Below, in pieces: positions 1-6,739 of a DNA stretch of 11,574 nucleotides. Each line of letters begins with the position of its first letter. Position 1 is the stretch's first letter. The stretch is from an uncultured cyanobacterium. Its GTDB lineage: Bacteria; Cyanobacteriota; Cyanobacteriia; Pseudanabaenales; Pseudanabaenaceae. The notes below the pieces were generated by a model. It saw only the letters and a list, made by a program, of their open reading frames with translations. It made no database searches and was not told the DNA's origin. The stretch lies in NCBI GenBank assembly GCA_903819605.1, contig CAIJEA010000609.1:1-11574 (forward strand), given 5' to 3'. Made by a program: the position numbers and the translations under genes.

Positions 1-2486
1 ATACCCTTGTTACCATGGCGACCCGCCATCTTGTCACCGACTTGGATCTTGCGCTTTTGGGCAACATAAACACGGACAACCATGTTTGCTCCAGGGGGCA
101 ACTCATCGCCTTGTTCGCGAGTAAATACGCGCACATCAACAACACGACCTTTTTCCCCATTAGGGACACGCAAGGAGTTATCTCTTACATCACGAGCTTT
201 TTCACCGAAGATTGCTCTTAACAGCTTTTCTTCAGGAGGTTGATCGGATTCACCTTTGGGCGTGACTTTACCGACGAGTATCTCTCCAGAACTTACCCAA
301 GCTCCGATGCGGATAATGCCCTGCTCATCAAGGTTACGAAGGGAGTCTTCGCCAACGTTAGGAATTTCACGAGTGATGTCTTCTGGTCCTAACTTAGTTT
401 GCCGAGCCTCAATTTCGTATTTTTCAACGTGAATTGAAGTATAGACATCATCAATTACTAAACGCTCGTTAATCAGAATTGCATCTTCATAGTTGTAGCC
501 TTCCCAAGGCATATAGGCAACGAGAATATTCTGACCGAGAGCAATTTCGCCGCCTTCGGTAGCTGAGCCATCGGCAAGAACTTGTCCTGCAACGACAGTA
601 TCGCCAACCCACACAAGTGGACGTTGATTTAAGCAAGTATCTTGATTCGATCGCTGATACTTTTGCAAGCGATAGATACTCTCTAAGCCAGTGTTATCCG
701 CTCTGACGCGAATTTCATCAGCAGATACATAGGAGACTTCACCAGTGACCCTTGATATGATTACCATACCTGAGTCTCTTGCGGCTTGAGCTTCTAGACC
801 AGTACCAACTAGAGGTCGTTCGGGACGGAGTAGGGGAACCGCTTGACGTTGCATGTTCGATCCCATGAGGGCACGGTTTGCGTCATCATGCTCAAGAAAA
901 GGAATCAATGATGTAGCTACAGAGATAATCTGTACAGGGGAAACAGCTACATAATCAATTTCTTCAGGAGTAGCAGTACCCCATTCTTGGCGATAGCGAA
1001 TCGGGACGATTTCACTAAAGATATAGCCTTCATCATTGGTGGCTACGTCACCAGGTGCTACGCGGAACTCGTCTTCCTCATCGGCTGTCATGTAGACAGG
1101 TTCTTCGTTTTTACGCACCCGACCATTTTCGACTGCGTAATAAGGGGTTTCAATGAATCCGTATTGGTTAACGCGGGCATGGGTTGCCAAGGAACCGATC
1201 AGACCTGCGTTAGGACCTTCAGGAGTTTCAATTGGGCAAATGCGACCGTAATGACTAGGATGAATATCCCGAACTGCAAAGCCAGCGCGTTCGCGAGTCA
1301 GACCACCCGGTCCAAGGGCGCTGAGACGACGTTTGTGGGTTAGCTCCGCGAGAGGATTGGTTTGATCCATGAACTGGGATAGTTGGCTGGAACCAAAGAA
1401 CTCTTTAATTGCTGCTACTAATGGTTTAGGGTTAACCAAGGATGCTGGGGTGAGAGCATCAACATCAGAAACAGTCATCCGTTCACGAATGATTCTTTCT
1501 AGACGGTTTAGCCCAACACGAACTTGGTTTTGCAGCAATTCACCAACAGAGCGTACACGGCGGTTGCCTAAGTGATCGATGTCATCGATTTCACCGATAT
1601 CAAACTTCAAGTTAATTAAGTAGTTGATCGCGGTGAGAATATCTTTCTCGGTTAATACTCGCATCGTGTCAGGAGTATTCAAGCGCAATTTCTTGTTAAG
1701 CTTATAACGTCCAACCTTTCCGAGGTCGTAACGTTTTGGATCGAAAAAGCGCGATCGCAGCAGTTCACGACCACCAGACTCAGTTGGCGGCTCACCTGGA
1801 CGCAGCTTACGATATAGCTCTTTGAGTGCTTCGTCTTCGTCGAATTGACCTTCTTTATCAATAGTTTTTTGGAAATACTCACGATGGGTGAGCGCATCCA
1901 AAATTTCGGCATCGCTCAAGCCGATCGCTTTGAGCAATACCTGTGCGGAAAGCTTCCGCGTTTTGTCAATACGTACCCAGACTAGATCGTTCTTGTCTGT
2001 TTCAAACTTTAGCCAAGCGCCTCGGTTAGGAATCAGGCTGGCGTTATAGGTACGACGACCATTTTTATCAATTTCTTGTTTATAATAAACTCCAGGGCTA
2101 CGGACAATCTGATTAACGATGACTCGCTCAGCCCCGTTGATTATAAATGTTCCGCGATCTGTCATCAGTGGCAGATCGCCGATAAAAACTTCTTGCTCTT
2201 TTATTTCTCCTGTTTCTTTGTTAATAAGCCGCGTGGGAACGTACATTTGTACGGCATAGGTGGCATCCCGACGTTTAGACTCATCAACACTATATTTTGG
2301 GCGCTTGAGTTTATAATCTTTGGCAATAAAATGGAGTTCCATTTTGCCCGTATAATCTGTAATCGGCGAGAAACTCTCAAGCTCTTCAATAAGTCCTTCT
2401 TCTAGGAACCATCGAAAACTCTCCCGCTGGATTTCTACAAGATCTGGTAGAACGAAGGCAGGAGTAACAAGAGTAGACTTATTCAT
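1..2486 (-). CDS. rpoB: DNA-directed RNA polymerase subunit beta, N-terminal 828 codons (partial at window edge)
   Basis: Beta subunit of RNA polymerase, which forms one side of the catalytic cleft and binds rifampicin. Read from the ATG at 2484-2486, which has an in-frame TAG just upstream (2490-2492), the frame stays open to the left edge and begins MNKSTLVTPAFVLPDLVE. The rifampicin pocket lies around residues 366-393 (GSSQLSQFMDQTNPLAEL, then THKRRLSALGPGG). The positions matching E. coli Q513, D516, H526 and S531 are Q371, D374, H384 and S389, the drug-sensitive form. NYEDAI (E667, D668) and DKMAGRHGNKG (K819, K827, matching E. coli K1065 and K1073) are the conserved active-site segments. 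The C-terminal part, roughly a quarter of a cyanobacterial beta subunit of about 1,100 residues, lies outside the window. In cyanobacteria rpoC1 and rpoC2 normally follow, but they are not visible here. No Shine-Dalgarno sequence is obvious. Confidence 0.98.
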   Translation of the reverse strand, partial: MNKSTLVTPAFVLPDLVEIQRESFRWFLEEGLIEELESFSPITDYTGKMELHFIAKDYKLKRPKYSVDESKRRDATYAVQMYVPTRLINKETGEIKEQEVFIGDLPLMTDRGTFIINGAERVIVNQIVRSPGVYYKQEIDKNGRRTYNASLIPNRGAWLKFETDKNDLVWVRIDKTRKLSAQVLLKAIGLSDAEILDALTHREYFQKTIDKEGQFDEDEALKELYRKLRPGEPPTESGGRELLRSRFFDPKRYDLGKVGRYKLNKKLRLNTPDTMRVLTEKDILTAINYLINLKFDIGEIDDIDHLGNRRVRSVGELLQNQVRVGLNRLERIIRERMTVSDVDALTPASLVNPKPLVAAIKEFFGSSQLSQFMDQTNPLAELTHKRRLSALGPGGLTRERAGFAVRDIHPSHYGRICPIETPEGPNAGLIGSLATHARVNQYGFIETPYYAVENGRVRKNEEPVYMTADEEDEFRVAPGDVATNDEGYIFSEIVPIRYRQEWGTATPEEIDYVAVSPVQIISVATSLIPFLEHDDANRALMGSNMQRQAVPLLRPERPLVGTGLEAQAARDSGMVIISRVTGEVSYVSADEIRVRADNTGLESIYRLQKYQRSNQDTCLNQRPLVWVGDTVVAGQVLADGSATEGGEIALGQNILVAYMPWEGYNYEDAILINERLVIDDVYTSIHVEKYEIEARQTKLGPEDITREIPNVGEDSLRNLDEQGIIRIGAWVSSGEILVGKVTPKGESDQPPEEKLLRAIFGEKARDVRDNSLRVPNGEKGRVVDVRVFTREQGDELPPGANMVVRVYVAQKRKIQVGDKMAGRHGNKG

Positions 2487-2553
2487 GCACTAATGACTGC
2501 AGTTTTAGTGGGCGGAGTATATGTATAGTTTTGATTCTAGACATAAGCACATA

Positions 2554-2583
2554 ACTCTAGCGCAGATGTACTTTGAATGTCAA
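2554..2583 (-). promoter_or_regulatory. Candidate sigma-70-type promoter of rpoB
   Basis: On the minus strand a perfect -35 hexamer TTGACA (2583-2578) is followed, after 18 bases, by TAGAGT (2559-2554), four of six matches to TATAAT. Transcription would start near 2547, leaving a leader of about 60 bases before the rpoB ATG at 2486. Position and orientation fit; the start site itself is inferred. Confidence 0.55.
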
Positions 2584-2647
2584 GGTTTTTTTGTATTTTG
2601 CTTAAAGTCTTAAAAACTGATTTTTGCCTAAAATGAAATAGCAAATT

Positions 2648-2682
2648 GCGATCGCTTCCCTCTAGAAAACAAATGCGATCGC
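2648..2682. repeat. Pair of HIP1 octamers (GCGATCGC)
   Basis: Two intact copies of the cyanobacterial palindrome GCGATCGC lie at 2648-2655 and 2675-2682, upstream of the rpoB promoter candidate. Other intact copies start at 1751, 2897, 3629, 4288, 4362, 4434, 4581, 4587 (the last two overlap), 5021, 5289, 6244, 8918, 9494, 9584, 11321 and 11392. HIP1 is a known over-represented motif of many cyanobacterial genomes, and its role here is not shown by the sequence. Confidence 0.85.
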
Positions 2683-2713
2683 CCAAAACTAAACAGACAA
2701 GCAGCATAAACTT

Positions 2714-2744
2714 TTGAAGCAACTGCTAAATCAGGTTTTACAAT
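2714..2744 (+). promoter_or_regulatory. Weak candidate promoter of the CGLD27-family gene
   Basis: TTGAAG (2714-2719) and TACAAT (2739-2744, five of six matches to TATAAT) are 19 bases apart, slightly longer than ideal. A start near 2751 would give a leader of about 57 bases. It is the best match seen upstream of the gene, but AT-rich DNA produces such matches by chance. Confidence 0.3.
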
Positions 2745-2807
2745 TTACTCTATTGGGGATGGCTTCTTGCTAAACTGACAAAATATCTGCCCATCATCGC
2801 ATCACCC

Positions 2808-3293
2808 ATGACCTGCCCAGTTCCCAAAGATCAACAACCACTTAATGAATATGTCGAGCTTAAGGAAGCTTTCTTTTATCGTTGGGCAAAACTAGCGCGA
2901 TCGCAATATTTGAAAGTTTTGTTTCTGATGTGGCTTGGGTTTACAGTTGTTTTTTCGCCCGTTGCCATGAGCATTCAGTCACCAAGTCGTCATTTGTGGC
3001 AATTTATTTGTGTAGCGAGTATTGGTGGAGCGCTAGGGCTAGTTTTACCAGTGTTGCTCTTGCTGTCGGGATGGAGCCATGTCAAGCAACGCCTTGATAG
3101 CGCCAAGATTTTTTACGAAGAGTCTGGCTGGTATGACGGACAAACATGGGAAAAACCAGAAGCTGACTTAGCTAAGGATCGTCTGCTCGTAACCTATGAA
3201 ATTAGACCTGTTCTAAATAGGTTACAAAAAACCCTTCTAGGAATTATTGGTTTTCTAGCGATTAGCTTTGGTGCTTTAAATATTCTTAATTAA
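2808..3293 (+). CDS. CGLD27 / Ycf36 family (DUF1230) membrane protein
   Basis: A 161-residue membrane protein of the CGLD27/Ycf36 type, a family conserved in cyanobacteria, algae and plants. Its plant and algal members have been linked to iron deficiency responses; its molecular activity is not known to me. The N-terminus CPVPKDQQPLNEY (residues 3-15) and the loop FYEESGWYDGQTWEKP (102-117), followed by L-x-x-D-R-L, are the hallmarks. Three hydrophobic segments lie at about residues 36-54, 66-88 and 142-159, with the conserved loop between the second and third. The ATG at 2808 is chosen because the family signature begins two residues later. No clear ribosome binding site precedes it. The gene diverges from rpoB and is followed by a hairpin terminator, so it is probably monocistronic. 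Confidence 0.88.
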   Translation: MTCPVPKDQQPLNEYVELKEAFFYRWAKLARSQYLKVLFLMWLGFTVVFSPVAMSIQSPSRHLWQFICVASIGGALGLVLPVLLLLSGWSHVKQRLDSAKIFYEESGWYDGQTWEKPEADLAKDRLLVTYEIRPVLNRLQKTLLGIIGFLAISFGALNILN

Positions 3294-3301
3294 ACCTAAC
3301 C

Positions 3302-3338
3302 AATAAAAGAAGAACGGTATGTACCCTTCTTTTATTTT
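3302..3338 (+). terminator. Hairpin terminator after the CGLD27-family gene
   Basis: An 11-bp perfect stem, AATAAAAGAAG (3302-3312) with CTTCTTTTATT (3326-3336), begins 9 bases after the stop codon. Inside the loop GGTA and TACC could pair further. The 3' arm is T-rich and ends in TTTT (3335-3338). The stem is weak in G+C, so efficiency is uncertain. Being nearly symmetrical, it may act from either side. Confidence 0.6.
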
Positions 3339-3392
3339 GCAATTACGCCCTGTAGGGTGAAGCAATTTTTGTAATCTAAGGCTTAATATATG

Positions 3393-3416
3393 TTTACATA
3401 TAAATAATAATGTAAA
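3393..3416. promoter_or_regulatory. Inverted repeat upstream of the NTF2-like gene
   Basis: TTTACAT (3393-3399) and ATGTAAA (3410-3416) form a perfect 7-base inverted repeat around 10 bases of A and T. It lies 74 bases upstream of the ATG at 3491, in the region where the promoter of the NTF2-like/folC pair should be. It could be an operator or a chance match in AT-rich DNA. No well-spaced -35/-10 pair was recognised. Confidence 0.25.
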
Positions 3417-3477
3417 GCAAAACCGCAATAAAGCTTTCTAGATCGCATTTAGTAAATTTTTTAGCTTGATAGCAATC

Positions 3478-3481
3478 GAGG
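3478..3481 (+). promoter_or_regulatory. Ribosome binding site of the NTF2-like gene
   Basis: GAGG followed by TAAGGG sits 9 bases before the ATG at 3491. It is one of the few clear Shine-Dalgarno sequences in this window and supports that start. Confidence 0.6.
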
Positions 3482-3490
3482 TAAGGGAAT

Positions 3491-3847
3491 ATGACAGTTT
3501 TAGACCAATATTTTGAACTTTCAGATCGCGCTAATGAAGACGAAAAGGCATTTAACCAATTAGTAGAACTATTTGCCGAAGAAGCTGAAGTTCAACCTGC
3601 GGGGGCACGTAAAGTAGTTGGCAAAGACGCGATCGCGCAACTGTACCGCAAATTTTTTACCACCTATTCAGGTATGCAGCGTGTTTGGACGACCAGAAGG
3701 ACAGAGAATGGACTAGAAGCTATCTGGGCAATCGCTGGCAAACGTGATAGTGGTGAACTATTCGCGATGCAAGGCAGGCATATTGCCGAGATCGATGCCC
3801 AAGGCAAAATCTACGCCTTAGAAGTACATGTCTCCAAAGCCAGTTAA
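3491..3847 (+). CDS. NTF2-like / SnoaL-like fold protein
   Basis: A 118-residue soluble protein whose pattern fits the nuclear transport factor 2-like superfamily: an N-terminal helix with an acidic stretch (LVELFAEEAEVQPAG, 24-38), then GKDAIAQLYRKFF (44-56), then alternating strands ending in GRHIAEIDAQGKIYALEVHV (95-114). This fold is used for small-molecule binding, catalysis or protein association, so no specific reaction can be assigned. A clear ribosome binding site precedes the ATG. Its last 20 bases overlap the start of folC in another frame, so the two are probably co-transcribed and translationally coupled. Whether that link means a role in folate metabolism is unknown. Fold call is good, function unknown. 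Confidence 0.75.
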   Translation: MTVLDQYFELSDRANEDEKAFNQLVELFAEEAEVQPAGARKVVGKDAIAQLYRKFFTTYSGMQRVWTTRRTENGLEAIWAIAGKRDSGELFAMQGRHIAEIDAQGKIYALEVHVSKAS

Positions 3848-5096
3848 TCAATCTCCTGAAGAGTTTCTTGCCAGCTTCGATAAGTTTGGCATTCATTTGG
3901 GGTTAGAGCGCATCCAACAACTTCTCAAGGACTTGGGCAGTCCCCATCAACTGTTTCCCGTAGTTCATATTGCAGGCACAAATGGAAAAGGTTCCGTTTG
4001 TGCCTTTTTATTGTCAATTTTACAGACAGCAGGCTATCGAGTTGGGCGTTATACTTCTCCACATCTACTAGATTGGCGCGAACGGATTACGATTAATGGC
4101 GAATGGATTAGTAATGAGAACTTGCTGACAGCTTTACAAGAAGTAGAAGCAGCGATCGTGCCAGAATTTTCACCTACTCAATTTGAAGTGATTACGGCGG
4201 CGATGTTGTGGTATTTCGCGAAACAAGAAGTTGATATCGCAATTCTCGAAACAGGATTGGGCGGCAGATTAGATGCGACAAATGTATGCGATCGCCCGTT
4301 AGTTTGCGCGATTACATCCATTGGCTTAGATCATTGCCAGCAATTAGGAAATACCTTAGGAGCGATCGCTTCTGAAAAAGCAGGAATTATTAAGCCTAAA
4401 TGTCCTGTAGTCATTGCCGAAAATGCTCCTGAAGCGATCGCTGCTTTGCAAGCAAAAGCAACAGAATGCGATGCACCGATAACTTGGGTCAATGCGGCTA
4501 CTCGTACAGCCATAGGTGCAATTTGGCAAGGTTTTGATTATCCTTTGCCGTTATTGGGTAATCATCAGCTAATTAATTCCGCGATCGCGATCGCGACAAT
4601 TCAATCTTTGAGAACCCAAGGTTGGCAAATTAGCGATGATGCGATTCGGATAGGAATGGCGAATACTCAATGGGCAGGACGATTACAATGGATAGAATTT
4701 AATTTAGATGGAAAGTCTCGCGAAATTTTGATTGATGGAGCGCATAATGTGGCGGCGGCGGAATATCTCAGGCAATTTGTAGATGCATCTTTTCCCAATC
4801 AGCGCAAACTCTGGGTAATCGGAATTCTTAATACTAAAGATCAAGCAGGAATCCTCAAGGCGCTTTTGCATCCTGACGATTTACTTTTTCCCGTGCCTGT
4901 CCCGAATCCTGCAACAACCTCACCTCAGGATTTGGCAAAACTTGTAACTGCAATTCTGAAAACTCCACCTCAGCCATACTCTAGTTTAGAGTTAGGTCTA
5001 AAAGCAGCTTTTGCCGATCGGCGATCGCCAGATATCGTTATTCTCTGCGGATCTTTATATCTAGTCGGACAATTTCTGAGTCAGACCTTTGAATGA
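3828..5096 (+). CDS. folC: Bifunctional dihydrofolate synthase / folylpolyglutamate synthase
   Basis: A cytoplasmic Mur-ligase-family enzyme. It joins glutamate to dihydropteroate using ATP and then extends the glutamate tail of folates. The 422-residue length is normal. The P-loop HIAGTNGKGSV is at residues 47-57, YTSPHL at 75-80, and ETGLGGRLDATN at 141-152. SEKAGIIK (182-189) contains K184, which aligns with the carbamylated lysine of E. coli FolC. LGNHQLINS (243-251) is the central hinge region, and DGAHN (303-307) marks the C-terminal Rossmann-like glutamate ligase domain. The ATG at 3828 lies inside the end of the NTF2-like gene; no later start would keep the full N-terminal helix before the P-loop. 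A strong terminator follows directly. Seven intact HIP1 copies lie within it, so it looks native. Confidence 0.96.
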   Translation: MSPKPVNQSPEEFLASFDKFGIHLGLERIQQLLKDLGSPHQLFPVVHIAGTNGKGSVCAFLLSILQTAGYRVGRYTSPHLLDWRERITINGEWISNENLLTALQEVEAAIVPEFSPTQFEVITAAMLWYFAKQEVDIAILETGLGGRLDATNVCDRPLVCAITSIGLDHCQQLGNTLGAIASEKAGIIKPKCPVVIAENAPEAIAALQAKATECDAPITWVNAATRTAIGAIWQGFDYPLPLLGNHQLINSAIAIATIQSLRTQGWQISDDAIRIGMANTQWAGRLQWIEFNLDGKSREILIDGAHNVAAAEYLRQFVDASFPNQRKLWVIGILNTKDQAGILKALLHPDDLLFPVPVPNPATTSPQDLAKLVTAILKTPPQPYSSLELGLKAAFADRRSPDIVILCGSLYLVGQFLSQTFE

Positions 5097-5102
5097 ACAC
5101 TT

Positions 5103-5137
5103 CAAAAGTAGTTGAGGCGCAACTACTTTTGGTTTTT
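5103..5137 (+). terminator. Rho-independent terminator of folC
   Basis: A perfect 12-bp stem, CAAAAGTAGTTG (5103-5114) and CAACTACTTTTG (5120-5131), has a 5-base loop and is followed by TTTTT (5133-5137). It starts 6 bases after the folC stop codon. Confidence 0.88.
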
Positions 5138-5218
5138 AGCTTAGCAATAGCGATAGCAGGATATTGTGTCAAAATATAAATAGTTAACTACAAGCTTATA
5201 TTTACAAGCTGATTGGCA

Positions 5219-5785
5219 ATGTCTGCAATTTCAATAAAAGTCCCCAAACAAAAGCTCAAGAATCCTCCGCTACAAGTTCATACTTTAGGCGATCGCGTAT
5301 TACGTCAGCCCGCCAAGCGTATTAGCAAAGTCAACGACGAAATTCGGCAAATTATTGTTGATATGCTGCAAACCATGTATAGCAACGATGGTATTGGGCT
5401 AGCCGCCCCACAAGTAGGAATTAATAAACAATTACTCGTCATTGATATCGAACTCAAGGATGAAAGTAAACCTCCGTTAGTAATGATTAATCCTGAAGTC
5501 AAGACTTCAGGTGGAGACTTGATTACGGGGGAAGAAGGATGTTTGAGTATTCCTGAAGTGTTTCTGGATGTTGTGCGTCCCGATCGCGTTGAAGTCTCCT
5601 ATCGCGATGAAGATGGTAGACCGAAGAACTTGATTGCTGAAGGTTTGCTCGCAAGGGTAATTCAACATGAGATGGATCATTTGAATGGAGTGTTATTTGT
5701 CGATCGGGTAAAAAACCCGATCGCCTTGAACAAAGAACTAACCGCCCATGGTTTTGCAACTAAGGATGTCCAAGCGATTAAGTAA
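5219..5785 (+). CDS. def: Peptide deformylase
   Basis: A metal-dependent hydrolase that removes the formyl group from the initiator methionine of new proteins at the ribosome. All three family motifs are present in the 188-residue product: GIGLAAPQVG (58-67), EGCLS (106-110, metal ligand C108) and QHEMDHLNG (149-157, metal ligands H150 and H154, catalytic E151). Length is normal for a bacterial deformylase. I chose the ATG at 5219; a TTG at 5213 is in frame and would add only two residues (M-A), with no ribosome binding site to favour it. The gene lies after the folC terminator and 50 bases before the cupin gene, with which it might share a transcript. Confidence 0.96.
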   Translation: MSAISIKVPKQKLKNPPLQVHTLGDRVLRQPAKRISKVNDEIRQIIVDMLQTMYSNDGIGLAAPQVGINKQLLVIDIELKDESKPPLVMINPEVKTSGGDLITGEEGCLSIPEVFLDVVRPDRVEVSYRDEDGRPKNLIAEGLLARVIQHEMDHLNGVLFVDRVKNPIALNKELTAHGFATKDVQAIK

Positions 5786-5787
5786 TA

Positions 5788-5813
5788 CTAGGCAGCACTT
5801 TACGCTGCCCTAG
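5788..5813. repeat. Imperfect hairpin between def and the cupin gene
   Basis: CTAGGCAGC (5788-5796) pairs with GCTGCCCTAG (5804-5813) with one bulged base and a 7-base loop. It begins 3 bases after the def stop. On the plus strand it is followed by a run of A rather than T, so it lacks the U-tract of an intrinsic terminator. It might stabilise the def 3' end or act as a weak processing site; this is inference. Confidence 0.5.
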
Positions 5814-5835
5814 AAAAAAATAAGAGAATCTGTTT

Positions 5836-6198
5836 ATGTTGATCCAAAAATTGCTTGATTGTCCAGAATTTATTGCAGGTGATTCGACCATATTGCGCGA
5901 GTTATTGCATCCTGACAAACAAGCGATCGATTTACGATATAGTCTCGCTCACGCAATTTTGCCCGTGGGTGAGACTTCACAAACACATTCTCTTACTACT
6001 TCTGAGGTGTATTACCTCCTCAGTGGCAGAGGTGAGATGTATATTGATGCAGAAGTTCGTGAGATTGAATCGGGCGATGCTGTATACATTCCCCCAAATG
6101 CGAAGCAGTTTCTCAAAAACATTGGGAATGAGCCAATTGTATTCATCTGCATCGTCGATCCTGCTTGGCGCAAGGAAGATGAAACCATTTATGATTAG
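5836..6198 (+). CDS. Single-domain cupin protein
   Basis: A 120-residue protein with one cupin beta-barrel (about residues 35-108). The first cupin motif reads VGETSQTHSLTTSEVYYLLSG (44-64 region) and the second GDAVYIPPNAKQFLKN (80-95). It ends in FICIVDPAW (103-111), a conserved ending in a group of small cupins. Of the usual metal ligands only H51 and E57 are kept: the second histidine of H-x-H is L53, and the histidine of motif 2 is Q91. Metal binding is therefore uncertain, although these changes may be normal for this subgroup. Substrate unknown. It lies 50 bases after def in the same orientation. Cupin assignment is secure, function is not. Confidence 0.85.
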   Translation: MLIQKLLDCPEFIAGDSTILRELLHPDKQAIDLRYSLAHAILPVGETSQTHSLTTSEVYYLLSGRGEMYIDAEVREIESGDAVYIPPNAKQFLKNIGNEPIVFICIVDPAWRKEDETIYD

Positions 6199-6231
6199 GG
6201 TCTGATTTTTTCAATTTACTCTTTCAAGGTC

Positions 6232-6259
6232 TTTAGAAATAGCGCGATCGCCTTCTAAA
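6232..6259. repeat. Hairpin enclosing a HIP1 site
   Basis: TTTAGAA (6232-6238) and TTCTAAA (6253-6259) form a perfect 7-bp inverted repeat around an intact HIP1 octamer (6244-6251), between the cupin and HAD-like genes. There is no T-run after it, so terminator function is doubtful. Confidence 0.4.
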
Positions 6260-6302
6260 CATCACTCAACCCTCTATCAGTCTAAAATCGCATCGTATTA
6301 AG

Positions 6303-6644
6303 ATGATAGATGAGGCTAAATGCGAGCAGGACTCAGTGAATGAGCCATTGCGATCGATTTTAGAAACTTCTTGTAAAGCGATCGTGTTTGTGTATGACAG
6401 AGCGGACAAATACAAGCCTTTGACTTTAGCATGGTTGGAAAGCACTATATTTTCTTTTGATGGTCTGCATATGCGAAAGTCGGGTGATATGCGTAAGGAT
6501 AGTATTGTCAAGAAAGAGATTTATGATGAGTTTATTCTTGATAAGTACAATGTTGCTTTTGTACTAGACGATCGCGATCAGGTCGTCAAAGTTTGGCGCG
6601 ATCTAGGCTTAACCTGTCTGCAAGTTGACTACGGCGATTTTTAA
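6303..6644 (+). CDS. Short HAD-like protein resembling the C-terminal part of polynucleotide 3'-phosphatase (motif I missing)
   Basis: A 113-residue protein. Its second half, from HMRKSGDMRKDSIVKKEIY (56-74) through VLDDRDQVVKVWRDLGL (86-102), strongly resembles the phosphatase domain of T4 polynucleotide kinase-phosphatase. The R-x-D-x-x-V-K segment and the DDR of HAD motif IV are kept. The part before it (CKAIVFVYDRADKYKPLTLAWLE, about 24-46) aligns with the motif II region, but the usual S/T-G-R reads Y-D-R. The nucleophile motif DxDGT is absent from the ORF. The frame upstream, open only back to 6243, does not contain it either. The protein is therefore either a degenerate remnant or a domain with a non-catalytic role. 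Many near-HIP1 sequences suggest the DNA is long resident. It is 95 bases upstream of the ATPase gene; membership in that unit is unproven. Confidence 0.65.
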   Translation: MIDEAKCEQDSVNEPLRSILETSCKAIVFVYDRADKYKPLTLAWLESTIFSFDGLHMRKSGDMRKDSIVKKEIYDEFILDKYNVAFVLDDRDQVVKVWRDLGLTCLQVDYGDF

Positions 6645-6646
6645 AG

Positions 6647-6693
6647 CTGTGATAAGGTTTTAAAAAATCACTCGCTAAATTACAAAATCACAG
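6647..6693. promoter_or_regulatory. Cluster of GTGAT/ATCAC half-sites upstream of the ATPase gene
   Basis: CTGTGAT (6647-6653) and ATCACAG (6687-6693) are perfect inverted copies. A third half-site, ATCAC (6667-6671), lies between them. They begin just after the stop codon of the HAD-like gene and end next to a TATAAA (6695-6700) that could be the -10 of the ATPase/PIN unit. A repressor or activator site is possible. Spacing does not match a standard CRP site. Confidence 0.3.
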
Positions 6694-6739
6694 ATATAAA
6701 CTAAGCTCTATTTTAAAAATCTTTTCAGAAAAAATACTT

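Larger units (their letters stand above)
2487..2807. other. Divergent intergenic region between rpoB and the CGLD27-family gene
   Basis: This is the only stretch longer than 300 bases without a gene. It separates two divergently transcribed genes, so it should carry both promoters. It holds a good sigma-70-type promoter candidate for rpoB, a weaker candidate for the rightward gene, and two intact HIP1 octamers 27 bases apart (2648-2655 and 2675-2682). No convincing small ORF or RNA gene was seen. The short minus-strand frame at 2537-2722 has no recognisable domain and runs through the promoter area. Confidence 0.7.

Noticed and set aside
987..1343. Plus-strand open frame of 118 codons opposite rpoB
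   Set aside because: It lies antisense to highly conserved rpoB sequence and has no recognisable domain; the same holds for the other plus-strand frames at 15-221, 1369-1575 and 2076-2405.
4434..4594. Regularly repeated GCGATCGC as a CRISPR or tandem array in folC
   Set aside because: The copies are irregularly spaced 8-base HIP1 motifs inside a coding sequence, with no repeat-spacer structure.
5213..5218. TTG start for def at 5213
   Set aside because: The ATG two codons later gives a normal deformylase N-terminus, and nothing upstream favours TTG.
5788..5813. Intrinsic terminator after def
   Set aside because: The hairpin is followed by a run of A on the plus strand and has no T-run on either side in the needed position.
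6649..6693. CRP-type site (TGTGA...TCACA) upstream of the ATPase gene
   Set aside because: The half-sites are too far apart for one CRP dimer (consensus spacing is 6 bases); kept only as an unassigned half-site cluster.
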